35,904 nt of DNA, from NCBI RefSeq assembly GCF_004348725.1, contig NZ_SMKR01000065.1, positions 1 through 35,904 on the forward strand, given 5' to 3'. Each line of letters opens with the position of its first letter. Position 1 is the first letter of the stretch. This document shows positions 16,636 through 26,279 of this stretch, piece after piece. The notes beneath the pieces are model-generated. The model was not told where the DNA came from. It saw only the letters and a list, made by a program, of their open reading frames with translations, and did no database searches. Origin of the DNA: Kribbella turkmenica. Lineage in GTDB: Bacteria; Actinomycetota; Actinomycetes; Propionibacteriales; Kribbellaceae. The translations under genes were made by a program, and so were the position numbers.

Positions 16636-17460
16636 GTGACGCTGGATGCGGAGACGCGGGAGATGGTGGCGGCGAACGAGGCCGACTGGGACGCGCGGGC
16701 GCCGTTGCACGCGGCGAGCGGGTTCTACAGTCAGCCGGCCGAATACTGGTTCGCCGACTACGAGTGGGAGGACCTCGGGCCGCTCGAGGGACGCGACGTA
16801 CTGCATCTGCAGTGTCATCTCGGGACCGAGACGATCGCGTTCGCCCGGCGTGGAGCGCGGACGACGGGGCTGGACCTGTCCGCGCGGTCGCTCGACGAGG
16901 CTCGGCGAATCGCGGCGGATGCCGGGCTCGAGGTCGAGTACGTGCATGCCGACGTGTACGACGCGGCCGAGGCGTTGCCGGGGCGTCAGTTCGACGTGGT
17001 GTACACCGGCAAGGGAGCGCTCTGCTATCTGCCCGATCTGCGGCAGTGGGCCGGCGTCGTGCGCGATCTGCTCAAACCGGGCGGTGCGCTGTACATCGTC
17101 GAGTTCCACCCGCTGCTCAACGCACTGCGGCCGGTGTCGCTCCCCGGTGAGTCCGACGAGTTGACGATCCGCACCGACTACCTCGAGGGCCGCGGCCCGA
17201 TCGTGCACGACTCGACCGTCACCTACACCGGCGACGAGGTGCCCGGACGCCAACGCAGCTACGAATGGCGACACGGTCTCGGCGAGTTGGTCACCACGCT
17301 CGCGGTCGCCGGCCTCTCCATCACCAGCCTGCGCGAATCGGAAGTCCTGCAGTGGCCGCGCTGGCCCTCGATGCAGCAGACTCCCGAAGGGTGGTGGCGA
17401 CTGCCCGACGAGGCACCGCGCCTCCCGCTCCTGTTCGCCTTGAAGGCGACGGCTCGATGA
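16636..17460 (+). CDS. Class I SAM-dependent methyltransferase
   Basis: A 274-residue protein with a Methyltransf_11/25-like core: VLHLQCHLGTETIAFARRGA as motif I region, then GLDLSARSL with the acidic ribose-binding residue, VYTGKGALCYLPDL and LLKPGGALYIVEFHP. The Cys/His in the first motif replaces the usual GxGxG, as in a common actinobacterial group of small-molecule methyltransferases. The substrate cannot be told. GTG 16636 is chosen because similarity begins there and GGAGGG lies at 16617-16622, a bit far; longer starts reach into the fic promoter. It converges on the small membrane gene 12 bases away. Confidence 0.8.
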   Translation: MTLDAETREMVAANEADWDARAPLHAASGFYSQPAEYWFADYEWEDLGPLEGRDVLHLQCHLGTETIAFARRGARTTGLDLSARSLDEARRIAADAGLEVEYVHADVYDAAEALPGRQFDVVYTGKGALCYLPDLRQWAGVVRDLLKPGGALYIVEFHPLLNALRPVSLPGESDELTIRTDYLEGRGPIVHDSTVTYTGDEVPGRQRSYEWRHGLGELVTTLAVAGLSITSLRESEVLQWPRWPSMQQTPEGWWRLPDEAPRLPLLFALKATAR

Positions 17461-17472
17461 ACGCCTGCGCTG

Positions 17473-17670
17473 CTAGCGGCGTTGCTGCGGGCCGCGGATT
17501 GCGACGTACAGCAGTGAGACGCCGGCGGCGGCGATGATCGGGCCGACGATCGCCCAGAATCCGCTGCCGGTCATCGAACTGCCCTCGAGATAGCCGAGGC
17601 CCTGGAACGTGAAGATCGCCCCGGACACGGTGAGCAGTGCGCCGAGCGCGATCGCGACGATCTTCCCCAT
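17473..17670 (-). CDS. Small two-helix membrane protein
   Basis: A 65-residue protein with two hydrophobic helices (about 4-24 and 38-58) joined by a Gly/Ser-rich loop (LGYLEGSSMTGSG) and a basic C-terminus (RGPQQRR) that should be cytoplasmic. No known family is recognised. It starts nine bases after the stop of the upstream gene and is probably the last cistron of that three-gene unit. Confidence 0.7.
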   Translation of the reverse strand: MGKIVAIALGALLTVSGAIFTFQGLGYLEGSSMTGSGFWAIVGPIIAAAGVSLLYVAIRGPQQRR

Positions 17671-17679
17671 GCGCCGACC

Positions 17680-18531
17680 TTAGCCGAGCAGTTCGTCGCA
17701 CAGGTCGACGAGCCGCAGCCGGAGTGGGCGCGCGCGTGCTGCGAAGGAGCGCTGGGCGGCGGCGTACTCGGCCTTTCCGGCCGGCGTCTCGATCGGCACC
17801 GGGGAGTAGCCGAGCGCGGCCAGGTCGTACGGCGAGGCACGCATGTCCAGCGTCCGGATGTCCCGGGCCAACTCGAAACAGTCCAGAACCAGCGCACTGG
17901 GCACGAACGGCATCAGCTTGGACGCCCACTTGTAGAGGTCCATGTTCGCGTGCAGACAGCCGCCCTGCTCCAGGGCCGGCTGCAGTTCGCGAGTCGGCTG
18001 CAGGACGTTGAGCCCCCGCGCCGGCGCGGTGAAGAACCGGAAGGCGTCGAAGTGCGAGCACGCGATCTTGTGCGACTCGACCACCGAATCGGTGCCCTCG
18101 GCACCTAGCCGCAGGGGCCACTTCTCATGCCGTACGTCGGACGTCCGGTAGACCATCGCCCATTCGTGCAGCCCGAAACACCCGAACTGGGGCTGCCGAT
18201 CCGCGGTCGCGGCGAGCAGCAGGCGGATCCACGCGACGCTGTTCCGCCGGCGAGCGATTTCCTCCGGATCCAGCGCCGCCGCCCCGTCGCGATACGTGTA
18301 GCCCCGGCGTCCGTCATACTCGCCGGCATCGAGGAGCCGTACGCCGGGCCCGGGGTGCCAGACGCGGAGCTGGTTCGGCCGGGTCGGGTAGTAGGTGAAG
18401 AGGAAGTCCTCGACCGGATGCGCCTCGCGTCGCTTGCGGCGGTCCAGGTGATCGGCGACCAGAGCGTCGACGCGAACCCGATGGGCGTCGGCCAGCGGCG
18501 TCCATTCGGCAGGGCTCAGAGTGACAGTCAC
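17680..18531 (-). CDS. Conserved actinobacterial protein, often named 3-methyladenine DNA glycosylase
   Basis: A 283-residue cytoplasmic protein. I recognise the pattern HRVRVDALVADHLDRR, HPVEDFLFTYYPTRPNQLRVWHPGPG and FGLHEWAMVYR from a family widely labelled '3-methyladenine DNA glycosylase' in actinobacterial genomes. I see no helix-hairpin-helix or other standard glycosylase motif, so this label should be treated as unproven. GTG at 18531 overlaps the TGA of the upstream acetyltransferase gene (GTGA), so they are coupled. Confidence 0.7.
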   Translation of the reverse strand: MTVTLSPAEWTPLADAHRVRVDALVADHLDRRKRREAHPVEDFLFTYYPTRPNQLRVWHPGPGVRLLDAGEYDGRRGYTYRDGAAALDPEEIARRRNSVAWIRLLLAATADRQPQFGCFGLHEWAMVYRTSDVRHEKWPLRLGAEGTDSVVESHKIACSHFDAFRFFTAPARGLNVLQPTRELQPALEQGGCLHANMDLYKWASKLMPFVPSALVLDCFELARDIRTLDMRASPYDLAALGYSPVPIETPAGKAEYAAAQRSFAARARPLRLRLVDLCDELLG

Positions 18532-19016
18532 AGGTCCAGGGAGAAGGCGTAGAGGTCGACACCGGTGATCGGCGACCAGTCGCGGTCGGGAAGCCGGGCG
18601 AAACCGAGACGCTCGTAGATGCGGTGCGCGGTCTTCATGTACGTCGCGCTGCTCATCACGACCCGGCGCAGACCGAGCTCGCGGGACCGCTCGACACAGC
18701 GGACGGTCAGCGCCGTCCCGATCCCCAGCCCGCGTGCCCGCCCGGCCACCCCGAGCATCCGGAACTCGCCTTCGTCCTGGAGGCCGATCTCGCGGTAGAC
18801 CGAGCCCGGCGGACAGAACGTCACCGTCCCGAGCAGCCCGTCACCGTCGACCGCGACCCACAGTTCCGCCTTGGCCGCCCGGTCCGCGGCCGCCCGCAGC
18901 GTCGACGCGTAGTCGCTGCCCTCGGGCAGGAACCCGTCGTGCGCGTACGCCTCGACGGTCAGCTCCCCGACAGCGTCGTACTCGCCGGCACCGGCCAGCC
19001 GGATCTCAGTCGTCAC
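18528..19016 (-). CDS. GNAT-family N-acetyltransferase
   Basis: A 162-residue protein with the GNAT fold: beta strand LWVAVDGDGLLGTVTF, the acetyl-CoA loop RMLGVAGRARGLGIGTALTVRCVE, and the C-terminal HRIYERLGFARLPDRDW typical of motif B. The acceptor is unknown. GTG at 19016 opens the first cistron of a three-gene minus-strand unit. Only 41 bases separate it from the divergent FAH-family gene. Confidence 0.88.
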   Translation of the reverse strand: MTTEIRLAGAGEYDAVGELTVEAYAHDGFLPEGSDYASTLRAAADRAAKAELWVAVDGDGLLGTVTFCPPGSVYREIGLQDEGEFRMLGVAGRARGLGIGTALTVRCVERSRELGLRRVVMSSATYMKTAHRIYERLGFARLPDRDWSPITGVDLYAFSLDL

Positions 19017-19045
19017 CGGATAACTGTCTCATCCGATCGCGACGG

Positions 19046-19051
19046 TAGGCT
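19046..19051 (+). promoter_or_regulatory. Leaderless-type -10 box
   Basis: TAGGCT ends six bases before the GTG of the FAH-family gene, and no ribosome binding site is present. This is the usual actinobacterial layout of a leaderless mRNA. Confidence 0.55.
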
Positions 19052-19057
19052 CGGGCC

Positions 19058-19846
19058 GTGCGTATCGCCAGATTCTCCGTGGACGACGAGCCTAGGTACG
19101 GCGTCGTCGAGACCGACGACCCCGAAGGGCTGGTCGGCACCGTCTCGGTGCTCGACTCCGACCCGCTCTACCGGGCGGCCCAGTTCACCGGCGAGAAGCT
19201 GCAACTGGCCGACGTCCGGCTGCTGGCGCCGGTGATCCCGCGCAGCAAGGTGGTCTGTGTCGGCCGTAACTACGCCGCGCACGCCGAGGAGCTGGGCAAC
19301 GAGGTCCCGGCGGAGCCGATGATCTTCCTGAAGCCGAACACCTCGGTGATCGGCCCGCGCGACGGCATCGTCTACCCCGAGCAGACCAACAACCTGCACT
19401 TCGAGGGCGAGCTGGCCATCGTCATCGGCCGGATCTGCCGCGACCTGCCCAAGGAACGGGTCAACGAGGTCATCTTCGGCTACACGGTGGCCAACGACGT
19501 GACCGCGCGCGACCTGCAGAAGACCGACGGGCAGTGGGCCCGGGCCAAGGGGTACGACACGTTCTGCCCGCTCGGCCCGTGGATCAGCACCGAGCTCGAC
19601 GTGTCCGACCTGCGGGTCACCACCGAGCTGAACGGCGAGCCGAAGCAGGACGGCCGGACCTCGCAGTTCATCTTCGGCATCCCGGAGGTGCTGGCCTACA
19701 TCACCTCCTTCACCACGCTGCTGCCCGGCGACGTGGTGCTCACCGGCACCCCCGCGGGTGTCGGCCCGATGCTGCCCGGCGACGAGGTCTCGGTCAGCAT
19801 CGAAGGAATCGGAACTCTGACGAACAAGGTGATCGTGCGTGACTGA
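19058..19846 (+). CDS. Fumarylacetoacetate hydrolase-family protein
   Basis: A 262-residue FAH-family enzyme that would cleave or decarboxylate a 2-oxo/enol acid such as acylpyruvate with a divalent metal. The C-terminal domain starts at [16 protein letters not shown]; metal ligands are Glu116 and Glu118 ([11 protein letters not shown]) and Asp147 ([10 protein letters not shown]), followed by [12 protein letters not shown] and TGTPAGVG. The short N-terminal domain (1-60) is typical of the YcgM/FahA-like actinobacterial group. The GTG start fits the -10 box just before. Its end overlaps gltX by eight bases, so they are one operon. Confidence 0.92.
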   Translation: MRIARFSVDDEPRYGVVETDDPEGLVGTVSVLDSDPLYRAAQFTGEKLQLADVRLLAPVIPRSKVVCVGRNYAAHAEELGNEVPAEPMIFLKPNTSVIGPRDGIVYPEQTNNLHFEGELAIVIGRICRDLPKERVNEVIFGYTVANDVTARDLQKTDGQWARAKGYDTFCPLGPWISTELDVSDLRVTTELNGEPKQDGRTSQFIFGIPEVLAYITSFTTLLPGDVVLTGTPAGVGPMLPGDEVSVSIEGIGTLTNKVIVRD

Positions 19847-21365
19847 CCGGCCCGACGACGACGTTCTCGGCGACCTCGAACCCACTCAGGTACGACTGCG
19901 CTTCGCGCCGTCCCCCACCGGTCTGCTGACCGTCGGCAACATCCGGACGGCCTTGTTCGCCTGGGCCTTCGCGCGCCACTACGGTGGCAAGCTGGTGCTC
20001 CGCATCGAGGACACCGACGCGGCCCGCAACACTCCGGAAGCACTGCAGTACACGCTGGACTCGCTGCGCTGGCTCGGCCTTGACTGGGACGAGGGCCCTG
20101 AGGTGGGCGGGGACTACGGGCCGTACCTGCAGTCGGAGCGGATGGACATCTACGCCGACGTCGTCGCGAAACTGCTCAGCGCGGGCCGGGCGTACCACTG
20201 CTACTGCTCGCAGGAGGAGCTCGACCAGCGTCGTGAGGCCGCGCGCACCGCTGGCCAGCACAGCGGGTACGACGGCCATTGCCGCAACCTCACCGAGGAG
20301 CAGGTCACGGCGTACGTCGAGGAGGGCCGCCGGCCCGTGGTCCGGCTGCGGATGCCGGACCGCCCGATCGTGTTCGAGGACCTGGTTCGCGGCGAGATCA
20401 CCTTCCTGCCCGAGAACCTGGGCGACTACGTCCTGGTGCGCGCCAACGGGCACCCGCTGTACCCGCTGGTGAACCCGGTCGACGACGCGCTGATGGAGAT
20501 CACCCACGTGCTCCGCGGCGAGGACCTGCTCCCGTCGACGCCCCGGCAGATCGCGCTCTACGAAGCGCTCGCCGAGATCGGCGTCGGCGGCGGGCGGACG
20601 CCGCGGTTCGGGCACCTGCCGTTCGTGATGGGCGAGGGCAACAAGAAGCTGTCCAAGCGCGACCCGGGCTCCGGCCTCGGCGAGTACATGGAGCGCGGCT
20701 TCCTCCCCGAAGGCCTGCTGAACTACCTGGCCCTGCTCGGCTGGTCGATCGCCGAGGACCGCGACGTCTTCACGATGGCGGAGATGGTCGAGGCGTTCGA
20801 CATCCGCAAGGTGAACGCGAACGCGGCCCGGTTCGACCCGAAGAAGTGCGAGGCGATCAACGCGGCGCACATGCGGCTGCTCGACCCGGAGGAGTTCGGC
20901 CGGCGGATGATCCCGTTCCTGGCCAAGGACGGCATGCTGCCGGCCGAGCCGTCGGACGATCAGCTCGCGGTACTGCGGGCCGCCGTACCGCTGGTGCAGG
21001 AGCGGATGAACACGCTGTCGGAGTCGGTCGACATGCTCGGCTTCCTGTTCGTCGACGAGACCGCGTTCACGCTCGACCCGGATGCCGCCGGCAAGGTGCT
21101 GACCGGTGACGCCGGTGCAGTCCTGGAGGCGTCGGTGAAAGCGCTCGGCGACGTCGAGTGGACCACCGAGGCGATCGAGGCGGCCCTGCGGACGTCGCTC
21201 GTCGACGGCCTCGGCCTGAAGCCGAAGAACGCGTTCGGCCCGGTCCGGGTGGCGATCTCCGGCCGCCGGGTCTCGCCGCCGCTGTTCGAGTCGCTGGAGC
21301 TGCTGGGCCGGGAGAAGTCGCTGCACCGGCTCGAGCAGGCCCGGTCGTCACTGCCGGCCGAGTGA
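19839..21365 (+). CDS. gltX: Glutamyl-tRNA synthetase
   Basis: It charges tRNA-Glu, and in most actinobacteria also tRNA-Gln for later amidation by GatCAB. The 508-residue protein has FAPSPTG at 22-28, then Thr-Val-Gly-Asn at 31-34 where the HIGH signature (HVGL/HIGN) is expected, so the first His is Thr. The second signature KLSKR is intact at 270-274. The CxC...C zinc-knuckle pattern (YHCYCS ... GHCRNL) and C-terminal helical anticodon-binding part are present. GTG 19839 overlaps the FAH gene. Two tRNA genes for Gln and Glu follow after one gene, which fits its job. Confidence 0.95.
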   Translation: MTDRPDDDVLGDLEPTQVRLRFAPSPTGLLTVGNIRTALFAWAFARHYGGKLVLRIEDTDAARNTPEALQYTLDSLRWLGLDWDEGPEVGGDYGPYLQSERMDIYADVVAKLLSAGRAYHCYCSQEELDQRREAARTAGQHSGYDGHCRNLTEEQVTAYVEEGRRPVVRLRMPDRPIVFEDLVRGEITFLPENLGDYVLVRANGHPLYPLVNPVDDALMEITHVLRGEDLLPSTPRQIALYEALAEIGVGGGRTPRFGHLPFVMGEGNKKLSKRDPGSGLGEYMERGFLPEGLLNYLALLGWSIAEDRDVFTMAEMVEAFDIRKVNANAARFDPKKCEAINAAHMRLLDPEEFGRRMIPFLAKDGMLPAEPSDDQLAVLRAAVPLVQERMNTLSESVDMLGFLFVDETAFTLDPDAAGKVLTGDAGAVLEASVKALGDVEWTTEAIEAALRTSLVDGLGLKPKNAFGPVRVAISGRRVSPPLFESLELLGREKSLHRLEQARSSLPAE

Positions 21366-22273
21366 TGCCCGAAGAGCTCCCGCCGCGCTACCACCGGCTG
21401 CTGCGTAACGAGGTGACCCCGAGCGGGTACGTGATCCTCGGCGCGTTCACGATCTTCGCCGGATGGATCTTCACCAGCCTGGTGATCCTGTCCGTCCAGC
21501 AGGCGATCCGGAAGGACCCCGAGGGCACCGTCTCCTGGTTCGGGCTGCTGGCGACGAACCTGTCGCTGATCGTGCTGATCCCGCTGAGCATGCTGGTCGC
21601 GCAGAAGCTCAACCGGCAGGCGCCGGGGCTGTTGTCGTCGGTGACCGCCCGGTTGCGGTGGTGGTGGCTGGGCTGGTTCGCGCTGGCCGCCGTACTGCTC
21701 GAGCTGCTGATGCTCGGGGTCGTCAAGGCCGGCGGCGTCGAGCTGCTCGGCGACGGCACCGGCGGCATCGCGCCGGACGCGGCCGCGGTGATCGCGGTCA
21801 CCCTGCTCACGTCGACGTTCCAGGCCGCGGGGGAGGAGTACTTCTTCCGCGGGTATCTGCTGCAGGCGGTCGGTGCGCTGGTGCGGAGCTCGGTCGTGGC
21901 GGTGCTCGTGACCACCGTCCTGTTCACGATGGCGCATGGGATCTGGCCGTGGGAGAGCCCGGCGCTGTTCCTCGACCGGTTCGCGTTCGGGCTGGTCGCC
22001 GGGTTCCTCGTCGTGCGCACCGGTGGGCTGGAGGCGGCGATCGCGGTGCATGCGGCGAACAACGTGGTGACGTTCGTGTACGCCGCGCTGACGGACTCCG
22101 TGGGCGCCAGTCTCGGCGCGGACGACGCGCCCTGGTCGCTGGTGGCAGTCGACGTGGCCAAGTTCGCGGCGTTCGGCCTGGTGGCGTTGTGGCTGGCGCG
22201 GCGGGCGAAGCTGACGGCCGTCTGTGACCTGCCGCTGACGGCCGCTCCGCTGCCCGGCAGGAAACTGGTGTGA
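21365..22273 (+). CDS. CPBP-family intramembrane protease
   Basis: A 302-residue multi-spanning protein of the CPBP/Abi (Rce1-like) glutamate protease family. Hydrophobic helices start at about residue 20 and fill most of the chain. The motifs are all present: EEYFFR with Glu157, Glu158 and Arg162; FTMAH with His191; and HAANN with His229 and Asn233. Active-site residues are therefore complete. Substrates in bacteria are mostly unknown; some process peptides or give bacteriocin immunity. The ATG shares one base with the gltX stop (TGATG), so it is the third gene of that operon. Confidence 0.9.
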   Translation: MPEELPPRYHRLLRNEVTPSGYVILGAFTIFAGWIFTSLVILSVQQAIRKDPEGTVSWFGLLATNLSLIVLIPLSMLVAQKLNRQAPGLLSSVTARLRWWWLGWFALAAVLLELLMLGVVKAGGVELLGDGTGGIAPDAAAVIAVTLLTSTFQAAGEEYFFRGYLLQAVGALVRSSVVAVLVTTVLFTMAHGIWPWESPALFLDRFAFGLVAGFLVVRTGGLEAAIAVHAANNVVTFVYAALTDSVGASLGADDAPWSLVAVDVAKFAAFGLVALWLARRAKLTAVCDLPLTAAPLPGRKLV

Positions 22274-22306
22274 CGGGAGTGACAACCCGCCCCGGAGGAC
22301 CCCGTT

Positions 22307-22336
22307 TTGGAATCCTGGCCCTTGCTCGGGTAGGCT
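22307..22336 (+). promoter_or_regulatory. Promoter of tRNA-Gln
   Basis: TTGGAA (22307-22312), 18 bases, TAGGCT (22331-22336). It lies 55 bases before the tRNA, and the second tRNA has the same layout. Confidence 0.6.
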
Positions 22337-22347
22337 CAGCGGGCCAG

Positions 22348-22375
22348 GTTGTGAGGGCGGAGACAAACTCACAAC
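22348..22375 (+). other. Hairpin in the tRNA-Gln 5' leader
   Basis: GTTGTGAG (22348-22355) pairs perfectly with CTCACAAC (22368-22375), a 12-base loop between. It starts about five bases from the expected transcript start and would be removed with the leader by RNase P. Confidence 0.5.
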
Positions 22376-22391
22376 TGCAGTGAAATGCCTT

Positions 22392-22463
22392 TGGGGTATG
22401 GGGTAATTGGCAGCCCGACTGATTCTGGTTCAGTTAGTCTAGGTTCGAGTCCTAGTACCCCAG
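22392..22463 (+). tRNA. tRNA-Gln (anticodon CTG)
   Basis: A 72-base cloverleaf: acceptor TGGGGTA/TACCCCA, anticodon stem ACTGA/TCAGT with loop TTCTGGT (CTG at 22425-22427), and T-arm CTAGG-TTCGAGT-CCTAG. The discriminator base is G and CCA is not encoded. Confidence 0.95.
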
Positions 22464-22467
22464 CGGA

Positions 22468-22497
22468 TTGGACCGCGCCGATGGAAATCGGTAGAGT
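22468..22497 (+). promoter_or_regulatory. Promoter of tRNA-Glu
   Basis: TTGGAC (22468-22473), 18 bases, TAGAGT (22492-22497), just after tRNA-Gln and 45 bases before tRNA-Glu. The layout copies that of the tRNA-Gln promoter. Confidence 0.55.
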
Positions 22498-22542
22498 TCA
22501 ACCTCGTTGCCCGGCCCGCAGGGGACTGGTCGACAAACCTCT

Positions 22543-22615
22543 GGCCCCGTTGTGTAGCGGCCTAGCACGCCGCCCTCTCAAGGCGGTAGCGCGGGTTCGA
22601 ATCCCGTCGGGGCTA
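22543..22615 (+). tRNA. tRNA-Glu (anticodon CTC)
   Basis: A 73-base cloverleaf: acceptor GGCCCCG/CGGGGCT, anticodon stem CCGCC/GGCGG with loop CTCTCAA (CTC at 22577-22579), T-arm with TTCGAAT, discriminator A. CCA is encoded at 22616-22618. Confidence 0.95.
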
Positions 22616-22624
22616 CCAGAGAAC

Positions 22625-22656
22625 AGCGCCTCTCATCCTCACGGGTGGGGGGCGCT
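22625..22656 (+). terminator. Terminator after tRNA-Glu
   Basis: A 14-bp stem with several G-U pairs (AGCGCCTCTCATCC 22625-22638 with 22643-22656), TCAC loop, followed by TCT. It starts seven bases after the tRNA CCA. Confidence 0.7.
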
Positions 22657-22784
22657 TCTGGTGTCGATGGTTGTGAGCTCGCGCGCGAGCCCGCCGGACG
22701 ACCAGCATCTTCTGCCCGGCCGTGAACCATTCCTTCCGCACCGTCCTGGTCGGCCCGTCCCGCTGCCCGCACATCAGCCAGTCC

Positions 22785-22790
22785 TACCGT
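22785..22790 (+). promoter_or_regulatory. Leaderless-type -10 box
   Basis: TACCGT ends six bases before the ATG at 22797; no ribosome binding site is seen. Confidence 0.45.
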
Positions 22791-22796
22791 GGTCGT

Positions 22797-23309
22797 ATGG
22801 CGCTCGCGGTCTGCCTGCTGTTCGACCGACGCTCCGACCGGCTGCTGCGGCAACTGTGGGACCGGCTGGAGGTCCTCGGCGTACCGACGCTGAGGTCGCA
22901 CACGCACGGGCGGCACGTGCCGCATCTGTCGCTGGCTGTGCTGCGCGAGTGGGACCACGAGAAGGTGACGAAGGCCGTGCAGCCCTTGCTGGGCGGCGGC
23001 GCTGTCGGGCTGTACTTCGATGCGCTCGGGAGCTTTCGCCGCGGGCGGGCCTGGCTGGTGCCGGCGGTCGGCGTAGAGGTACGGCAACTGCAGCAGCGCG
23101 TGGTCTCGGCAGTCACCGAGACAGGAGCTGAACTACATAGGCACTACGAGCCTGGGCGGTGGGTACCTCATTGCACCTTGGCACCTCGGGTCCCGCTGGC
23201 GGCGTTACCAGTCCTTGCGGCCGCTGTGTACGACGTGCTGCCGCTGGAGGTCACCGCAGACCATGCCGCGCTGATCGACAGCGGCACTGGTCAGGTCTGG
23301 CTACTCTGA
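22797..23309 (+). CDS. 2H phosphoesterase (2'-5' RNA ligase-like)
   Basis: A 170-residue protein of the 2H superfamily. Two H-x-S/T motifs are present, HLSL (in HVPHLSLAV) and HCTL (in WVPHCTLAP), spaced by about 85 residues, each at the end of a strand as in LigT/ThpR-type enzymes that act on 2',5' or cyclic phosphates of RNA. The true substrate is unknown. ATG at 22797 fits the -10 box; longer starts run back to the tRNA terminator. The last nine bases overlap the convergent IclR gene. Confidence 0.85.
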   Translation: MALAVCLLFDRRSDRLLRQLWDRLEVLGVPTLRSHTHGRHVPHLSLAVLREWDHEKVTKAVQPLLGGGAVGLYFDALGSFRRGRAWLVPAVGVEVRQLQQRVVSAVTETGAELHRHYEPGRWVPHCTLAPRVPLAALPVLAAAVYDVLPLEVTADHAALIDSGTGQVWLL

Positions 23310-24020
23310 CGCGCGCCGCAGGGCCTCCGAGAGGCGTTCGGCGGCGGCCATGACGGCTGGAGCGTGCATGCGGCCGGGCTGGCGTGACAGGCGTTCGATC
23401 GGCCCGGACACGGAGACGGCGGCGATCACCTTGCCGCTGGGGGAGCGGACCGGGGCCGACACGGAGGCGACGCCCTGCTCGCGTTCGCCGACCGAGTGCG
23501 CCCAGCCACGACGCCGTACGCCGGCGAGCGCCGCGGCGTTGAAAGTCGCGTTGTGCAGGCCGCGGTGCATCCGCTCGGGGTCCTCCCAGGCAAGCAGTAT
23601 CTGGGCAGCCGAGCCGGCCGCCATGGTCAGCTGGCTGCCGACCGGGACCGTGTCCCGCAGACCGGACGGGCGCTCGGCGGCCGCCACACAGACCCGGTAC
23701 TCACCCTGCCGGCGGAACAACTGCGCTGACTCACCCGTGATGTCGCGCAGCCGCGCCAGCACCGGGCCGGCGGTCGCCAGCAGCCGGTCCTCACCGGCGG
23801 CGGAGGCCAATTCGCTGAGTCGCGGCCCGAGCACGAACCGCCCCTGCATGTCGCGTCCGACCAGCCGGTGGTGCTCCAGTGCCACCGCGAGCCGGTGCGC
23901 GGTCGGCCGGGCCAGACCCGTGGCCGCCACCAGTCCGGCCAGGGTCGCCGGCCCGGACTCGAGCGCGGACAGAACCAGGGCTGCTTTGTCGAGAACGCCG
24001 ACTCCGCTAGAGTTGTCCAT
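23301..24020 (-). CDS. ndgR: IclR-family regulator of leuCD (NdgR/LtbR-like)
   Basis: A 239-residue regulator with an N-terminal winged helix (about 8-65; [20 protein letters not shown] as recognition helix) and a C-terminal effector-binding domain ending in [18 protein letters not shown], diagnostic for IclR. Position and divergence from leuC match NdgR of Streptomyces and LtbR of Corynebacterium, which control leuCD and other amino acid genes. Effector identity is not visible. ATG at 24020; the open frame upstream is shadow. A dyad at 24021-24039 directly abuts its start. Confidence 0.9.
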   Translation of the reverse strand: MDNSSGVGVLDKAALVLSALESGPATLAGLVAATGLARPTAHRLAVALEHHRLVGRDMQGRFVLGPRLSELASAAGEDRLLATAGPVLARLRDITGESAQLFRRQGEYRVCVAAAERPSGLRDTVPVGSQLTMAAGSAAQILLAWEDPERMHRGLHNATFNAAALAGVRRRGWAHSVGEREQGVASVSAPVRSPSGKVIAAVSVSGPIERLSRQPGRMHAPAVMAAAERLSEALRRASE

Positions 24021-24039
24021 GAGACGATATTGCCGTCTC
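24021..24039. promoter_or_regulatory. Probable IclR-type operator between ndgR and leuC
   Basis: GAGACG (24021-24026) and CGTCTC (24034-24039) form an inverted repeat with the seven-base centre ATATTGC, immediately before the regulator's ATG. Its place would allow autorepression and control of leuC. Confidence 0.55.
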
Positions 24040-24161
24040 GAATCGTGGAACGCAAGTCGCTTCTGGTGCCTGATCGAGAGCACTGTGAGCGAAAGACCCC
24101 GTCCAGTGAGCCCACGACCGGGCCGGTGGGGTGGGAAAAGTATCCGAGGAGGAGAAGTCTG

Positions 24162-25592
<1,431 letters not shown>

Positions 25593-25606
25593 GGAGCAGC
25601 AGAGAC

Positions 25607-26206
25607 ATGGAAGCCTTCACCCAGCACATCGGTACGGCGGCCCCGCTGCGCCGCAGCAACGTCGACACCGACCAGATCATCCCGGCCGTCTACCTGAAGC
25701 GGGTCACCCGGACCGGTTTCGAGGACGGGCTGTTCGCGGCCTGGCGCAACGATCCCGAGTTCGTCCTGAACCAGCCGGAGTACGGCGGTGTCTCGGTGCT
25801 CGTGGCCGGGCCCGAGTTCGGCACCGGATCGTCGCGGGAGCACGCGGTCTGGGCACTGCTCGACTACGGGTTCCGGGTGGTGGTGTCGTCCCGGTTCGGC
25901 GACATCTTCCGCGGCAACTCGGGCAAGGCCGGCCTGCTCGCGGCCCTGGTGACGCAGGACGTCGTCGAGCGGCTCTGGACCACGATCGAGGCCGACCCGG
26001 GCACCAAGGTCACGGTCGACCTGGAGCACAAGACGATCTCGGCCGGTGACGTGTCCGCGCCGTTCGAGATCGACGACTACACCCGCTACCGCCTGCTGAA
26101 CGGTCTCGACGACGTCGGCATCACCCTGTCGCACGAGGCGGACATCGCCGCCTACGAGGCGACCCGGCCGAGCTTCAAGCCGGCCACCCTTCCCGCGAAG
26201 GCCTGA
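25607..26206 (+). CDS. leuD: 3-isopropylmalate dehydratase, small subunit
   Basis: The swivel-domain partner of LeuC. The 199-residue protein shows [16 protein letters not shown] near residue 17, [17 protein letters not shown] with the substrate-binding Gly/Ser/Arg loop, and [23 protein letters not shown] 25607 follows GAGGAG at 25591-25596. A strong hairpin 11 bases after the stop ends the leuCD operon. Confidence 0.97.
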   Translation: MEAFTQHIGTAAPLRRSNVDTDQIIPAVYLKRVTRTGFEDGLFAAWRNDPEFVLNQPEYGGVSVLVAGPEFGTGSSREHAVWALLDYGFRVVVSSRFGDIFRGNSGKAGLLAALVTQDVVERLWTTIEADPGTKVTVDLEHKTISAGDVSAPFEIDDYTRYRLLNGLDDVGITLSHEADIAAYEATRPSFKPATLPAKA

Positions 26207-26216
26207 ACGGCCGCGG

Positions 26217-26259
26217 AGTTGTCGCCGCCGTAACGCGCAGGACATCGGCGGCGGCAACT
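26217..26259 (+). terminator. Terminator hairpin after leuCD
   Basis: A 14-bp stem with one G-T pair (AGTTGTCGCCGCCG 26217-26230 with 26246-26259) and a 15-base loop. The following sequence is not a T-run. Confidence 0.7.
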
Positions 26260-26279
26260 TCGGTGTTACCCTTGCGGGG

